Assembly: GCA_018400215.1 (NCBI GenBank)
Contig: JAGYNF010000055.1
Coordinates: 1-9,105 of the forward strand
Length of the DNA: 9,105 nt
Direction of reading: 5' to 3'
DNA from: Cyanobium sp. M55B138
Lineage (GTDB): Bacteria > Cyanobacteriota > Cyanobacteriia > PCC-6307 > Cyanobiaceae
Position numbers and translations under genes: made by a program
Shown: one piece after another, positions 6,466 through 9,105 of the stretch
Layout: every line of letters begins with the position of its first letter
Numbering within the stretch: position 1 is the stretch's first letter
Notes under the pieces: model-generated
Database searches by the model: none
What the model saw: the letters and a program-made list of their open reading frames with translations, nothing else
What the model was told of the DNA's origin: nothing

Positions 6466-6663
6466 ATGGATGGCGTTCGGCCCCTCACCGCCCACCCCCC
6501 GCGGCGTTTGGCCTTCTCGGTGATTGCCACGGTGGTGTTGGGGCTGAGGGGCCCCGATCGCCAGGCCCTGTTCGCCGCGTTCAAAATCTGCACGCGGGGG
6601 CTGTTCTTCCTCCCCCTGCGGCTGCTGGTGCGGGCCAGCTGCGTGCATCCCGCCCCGGCATGA
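6466..6663 (+). CDS. Possible small protein overlapping the photolyase start
   Basis: A 65-codon frame with basic and hydrophobic character ([15 protein letters not shown] near the N-terminus, [14 protein letters not shown] near the C-terminus). Its TGA overlaps the photolyase ATG as ATGA (6660-6663), the usual arrangement of translationally coupled genes. That and the absence of a ribosome binding site for the photolyase start support a real gene. The family is not recognised and the ribosome binding site is weak (AGGG at some distance). In GC-rich DNA such open frames are common, so it may be chance. If real, it may be membrane-associated. Confidence 0.4.
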   Translation: MDGVRPLTAHPPRRLAFSVIATVVLGLRGPDRQALFAAFKICTRGLFFLPLRLLVRASCVHPAPA

Positions 6664-8267
6664 CCACCGCCCCAGGCCCGGCGCAACCGCCCCAGCTCGT
6701 GTGGTTCAAGCGGGACCTGCGCATCCACGACCACAGGCCCCTGCTGGAGGCCAGTCGCTCTGGCCCGCTGCTGCCGCTGTTGGTGGTGGAACCGGAGCTC
6801 TGGCGGCAAGCCGACGTCTCGGCGCGCCAGTGGGCCTTCGCCGCCGAAGCGATCGCGGAGCTGCGCGAGGAGCTGGCGGCCCTGGGGCAGCCGCTGGTGG
6901 TGCGGGTGGGCGACGTGGTGGCGGTGCTGGAGCGGGCCAGGCGCCAGCTGGGGGTGGCGGCCGTGTGGAGCCATGAGGAAACGGGCAACGGCTGGACTTT
7001 TGCGCGCGACCAGAGGGTGGCCGCCTGGGCCCGCCGCCATGGCATCGCCTGGCAGGAGCTTCCCCAGTTCGGGGTGGTGCGGCGCCTGGGCAGCCGCGAT
7101 GGCTGGTCGCGCCGCTGGCAGGCGCGCATGGTGGAGCCGATCCTGCCGCCGCCCCTGGCGTTGCCGCCCCTGCCGGGGCTCGACCCCGGCCCGATTCCCA
7201 GCGCTGCCGACCTCGCCCTGGCCCCCGACCCCTGCCCCGGGCGCCAGCCGGGTGGTCGCCGTGCCGGCCTGGCGCTGCTGCACAGTTTTTTGGCCGAGCG
7301 CGGCCGGGCCTATCACCGCGAGCTCTCCAGCCCGCTCACGGCTTTTCGCAGTTGCTCGCGCCTTTCGCCCCACCTGGCCTGGGGCACGCTGTCGCTGCGG
7401 GAGGTGGTGCAGGCCAGTCGGGCAGCGCCGCAGGCGGAGGTTGGAGGCGGCGATGCCATTCCCCGCCTGCCGCGCCGTGCCCTTGAGGAGCGGCTGCACT
7501 GGCACTGCCACTTCATCCAGAAGTTGGAGAGCCAGCCGGATCTGGAGTGGCGTGAGCTGCATCCGCTCACCGCCGGCCTGCGGGATGGCGAAGCCGACTG
7601 GCTGGAGCTGCCCCAGGCAGAGCGGTTGGCGGCCTGGGCTGCCGGGCGCACGGGGCTGCCGTTTGTGGATGCCTGCATGCGGGCCCTGATCGCCACGGGG
7701 TGGATCAACTTCCGCATGCGCGCCATGTTGATGTCGGTGGCGAGCTACCACCTCTGGCTGCCCTGGCGCCAGAGCGGCCTGGTGCTGGCCCGCCGCTTCG
7801 TCGACTACGAGCCCGGCATCCACTGGTGCCAGTGCCAGATGCAATCGGGCACCACCGGCATCAACACGATCCGCGTCTACAACCCGATCAAGCAGGGCAT
7901 CGACCACGACCCGGAGGGCCGGTTCATTCGCCAGTGGCTGCCGGAGCTGCTGCCGCTGCCGGCGGCCCTGGTGCATCAGCCCTGGCGCCTCGACCCCCTG
8001 CAGCAGGAGCAGCTGGGCTGGCGGCTGGGCGATGTCTATCCCGCCCCGATTGTGGATCCGGCCGCCGCCGCCAAGGCCGCCCGCGAGCGCATCCATGCCC
8101 GCCGCCAGGCGCTGGGGTTTGCGGCCCTGGCCGATGCCATCCAGCAGCGCCACGGCTCGCGCCGCGCCGGCTTGCCCCCCAGTGGTGGGCGAAGGCGGCG
8201 CCCTGGGGCAAGCGCACCCGGCCAGCTCTGCCTGGAGCTCGGCGACGTTGCCGCGGAGCCTGGCTAG
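6660..8267 (+). CDS. Photolyase/cryptochrome-family flavoprotein
   Basis: A flavin protein of 535 residues related to CPD photolyases, which repair UV pyrimidine dimers using blue light. Residues 14-150 form the Rossmann-like antenna domain ([16 protein letters not shown] at the start, [16 protein letters not shown] from 105). The helical FAD domain follows with [37 protein letters not shown] (from 332) and, after W369, [21 protein letters not shown] (H388-G400), then RVYNP at 405-409 and [10 protein letters not shown]. Compared with E. coli photolyase by hand alignment, the NGGWQW motif (N378, W382) is replaced by GIHWCQC, so the usual FAD-N5 Asn and proximal electron-transfer Trp appear to be absent, while the middle Trp (W369) is kept. 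It may therefore be a divergent photolyase or a light-sensing cryptochrome. ATG 6660 fits the family N-terminus. A DUF1499 gene follows by 26 bases and is probably in the same operon. Confidence 0.9.
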   Translation: MTTAPGPAQPPQLVWFKRDLRIHDHRPLLEASRSGPLLPLLVVEPELWRQADVSARQWAFAAEAIAELREELAALGQPLVVRVGDVVAVLERARRQLGVAAVWSHEETGNGWTFARDQRVAAWARRHGIAWQELPQFGVVRRLGSRDGWSRRWQARMVEPILPPPLALPPLPGLDPGPIPSAADLALAPDPCPGRQPGGRRAGLALLHSFLAERGRAYHRELSSPLTAFRSCSRLSPHLAWGTLSLREVVQASRAAPQAEVGGGDAIPRLPRRALEERLHWHCHFIQKLESQPDLEWRELHPLTAGLRDGEADWLELPQAERLAAWAAGRTGLPFVDACMRALIATGWINFRMRAMLMSVASYHLWLPWRQSGLVLARRFVDYEPGIHWCQCQMQSGTTGINTIRVYNPIKQGIDHDPEGRFIRQWLPELLPLPAALVHQPWRLDPLQQEQLGWRLGDVYPAPIVDPAAAAKAARERIHARRQALGFAALADAIQQRHGSRRAGLPPSGGRRRRPGASAPGQLCLELGDVAAEPG

Positions 8268-8293
8268 GTTCCAGCAGCGTTTCTGTGCAGGCA

Positions 8294-8752
8294 ATGGTTG
8301 GGCCGATGGCGATGATCTTGCCCAAGTTTTTGCTGGCGGCCACCCTGGCCCTGTTCCACCTGGTGGGTCCCCTGCCGGCGGACCTGGGGGTTCAGGCTGG
8401 CGCCCTGGCGCCCTGCCCGTCGCCAGCCCACTGCGCCCGCGCCGCCTGGAGCGTGCCCAATCCCCAGGCCGCCCTGGCGGCGCTGGTGCCGGTGATCGAG
8501 GCCACCCCCCGCACGGCCGTGGTGGAGCGGGGCGACGGCTACCTGCATGCCACTGCCACCAGCGCCTTTTTCGGTTTTGTGGATGATCTTGAGCTCTACG
8601 CCGACTCCGCCCATGGGCTGCTGCAGGCCCGTTCGGTGTCGCGGCTGGGCGATTCCGATCTGGGGGTGAACGCCCAACGGCTCGAGGTCCTACATCGGGC
8701 CCTGATCCAGCCAGGGCTCGAGGAAGGCGAGGGGGCGCGCCATGGTGGCTGA
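8294..8752 (+). CDS. DUF1499 family protein, likely exported
   Basis: A 152-residue protein of unknown biochemical role. It begins with a hydrophobic signal-like segment (LPKFLLAATLALFHLVG) and a region with two Cys (APCPSPAHC), suggesting export or membrane attachment. The DUF1499 core follows: VPNPQAALAALVPVIEATPR, GDGYLHATATSAFFGFVDDL, and the hallmark QARSVSRLGDSDLGVNAQRL. In this family the core often ends near the LEVLHRAL segment; here about 17 residues, mostly acidic/Gly, follow. They are encoded where the downstream redoxin gene overlaps on the other strand. ATG 8294 has only a weak AGG upstream; in-frame ATG 8306 and 8312 are alternatives that keep the signal segment. It follows the photolyase-family gene by 26 bases and is likely cotranscribed with it. 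DUF1499 genes are common in cyanobacteria and plants; I give no function beyond the domain name. Confidence 0.88.
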   Translation: MVGPMAMILPKFLLAATLALFHLVGPLPADLGVQAGALAPCPSPAHCARAAWSVPNPQAALAALVPVIEATPRTAVVERGDGYLHATATSAFFGFVDDLELYADSAHGLLQARSVSRLGDSDLGVNAQRLEVLHRALIQPGLEEGEGARHGG

Positions 8753-9105
8753 GAAGCCCAGGATGCCCGGATCCCGGTGCGCGTAGAGCAGCGTGTCGTC
8801 CCGATCGAGCAGGTAGGTGCCCCCCCGCTGCGTCAGTGCCCTGTCGTGGGGCACATAGGTGCGCCAGTGGCCCAGCACCTCGGCCATGTTGCCCAGCCTC
8901 ACCGTGGCTAGCTCAAAGGGACGCTGGAACCCGCGACTCCCCACGTAGCCGCGCAGCACCTCGGCCAGGGTGCCGGGTGAGCCCACCCCGGCGCACATCA
9001 GCAGCAGGTTGGGCCACGGACCGCCAAAGCCCTCCAGCCCCCCATAAAGCCCAAGCTGGCGGTGCAGGGCGCCATCGGCATCCACCTGCAGCCGGGCCTC
9101 GGGGA
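8690..9105 (-). CDS. AhpC/TSA-like redoxin (PF13911-type), 5' partial
   Basis: The C-terminal part of a thioredoxin-fold protein resembling the AhpC/TSA antioxidant-like (peroxiredoxin-like 2) family. About 137 residues are visible; the N-terminal half, which would carry the redox Cys motif, lies outside the window. The visible segments are PEARLQVDADGALHRQLGLY, GPWPNLLLMCAGVGSPGTL, RPFELATVRLGNMAEVLGHW, LTQRGGTYLLDRDDTLLYAH and GILGFSATMARPLAFL, and these match the family's strand/helix pattern. One Cys is visible, in LLMCAGV. Redox or scavenging activity is inferred from the family only; such proteins can lack a peroxidatic Cys. The stop at 8690 lies 63 bases inside the DUF1499 frame on the other strand. 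A GTG at 9085 is an internal codon, not a start, because the frame stays open and conserved beyond it. Confidence 0.85.
   Translation of the reverse strand, partial: PEARLQVDADGALHRQLGLYGGLEGFGGPWPNLLLMCAGVGSPGTLAEVLRGYVGSRGFQRPFELATVRLGNMAEVLGHWRTYVPHDRALTQRGGTYLLDRDDTLLYAHRDPGILGFSATMARPLAFLEPWLDQGPM

Noticed and set aside
7700..8293. Upstream extension of the DUF1499 frame into the photolyase gene
   Set aside because: The extension is Pro/Arg/Gly-rich out-of-frame translation of the photolyase C-terminus; the signal-like segment begins near 8294.
6453..8294. Minus-strand 613-codon open frame opposite the photolyase-family gene
   Set aside because: It is antisense to a clear FAD-domain protein; its Gln/Arg/Ala/Gly-rich composition is that of complementary codons, with no domain.
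1..9105. CRISPR array, insertion sequence or phage module
   Set aside because: No regularly spaced repeats, transposase or integrase motifs, or terminal inverted repeats flanking a gene were seen on either strand.

Overview
The window is GC-rich, densely coding DNA of bacterial type. The mix of genes suggests a picocyanobacterium (Synechococcus/Cyanobium type): an HlyD-type secretion adaptor, a small heat-shock protein, a copper-type P-ATPase, a PPK2 polyphosphate kinase, a photolyase-family flavoprotein, a DUF1499 protein and an AhpC/TSA-like redoxin, with mostly weak Shine-Dalgarno signals. The assignment rests on recognised protein families only and is an inference.

Left part (1-2508): the 3' part of an HlyD-family membrane fusion protein gene enters from outside the window. 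It is followed by a small cysteine-rich putative metal-binding protein. A hairpin that includes the stop codon of that gene separates it from a convergent Hsp20 gene on the minus strand. Bases 1957-2508 hold no confident protein gene. They contain one weak 50-codon ORF and, at 2287-2505, a run of potential hairpins that could be a structured RNA or leader ahead of the metal pump.

Middle part (2509-6213): a P1B-type ATPase of the Cu+/Ag+ type carries an N-terminal YHS (TRASH-like) metal-binding module instead of the usual HMA domain. A short PilZ-like protein follows on the same strand. It converges on a minus-strand PPK2 gene with a lysine/serine-rich N-terminal tail.

Right part (6214-9105): after a short divergent intergenic region there is a plus-strand group: a possible 65-residue ORF, a 535-residue photolyase/cryptochrome-family protein that it overlaps by ATGA, and a DUF1499 protein 26 bases downstream. 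The DUF1499 gene overlaps, tail to tail by 63 bases, a minus-strand AhpC/TSA-like redoxin gene that leaves the window at its 5' end.

Functionally the set is stress- and homeostasis-related: protein folding, copper export, polyphosphate and nucleotide balance, light-dependent repair or signalling, and redox. The genes look like a series of short independent units rather than one pathway. I saw no CRISPR array, transposase, integrase, tRNA or rRNA. I did not find convincing evidence of a new multigene system. The most unusual items are the altered flavin-pocket/electron-path motif of the photolyase-like protein and the structured region upstream of the ATPase.
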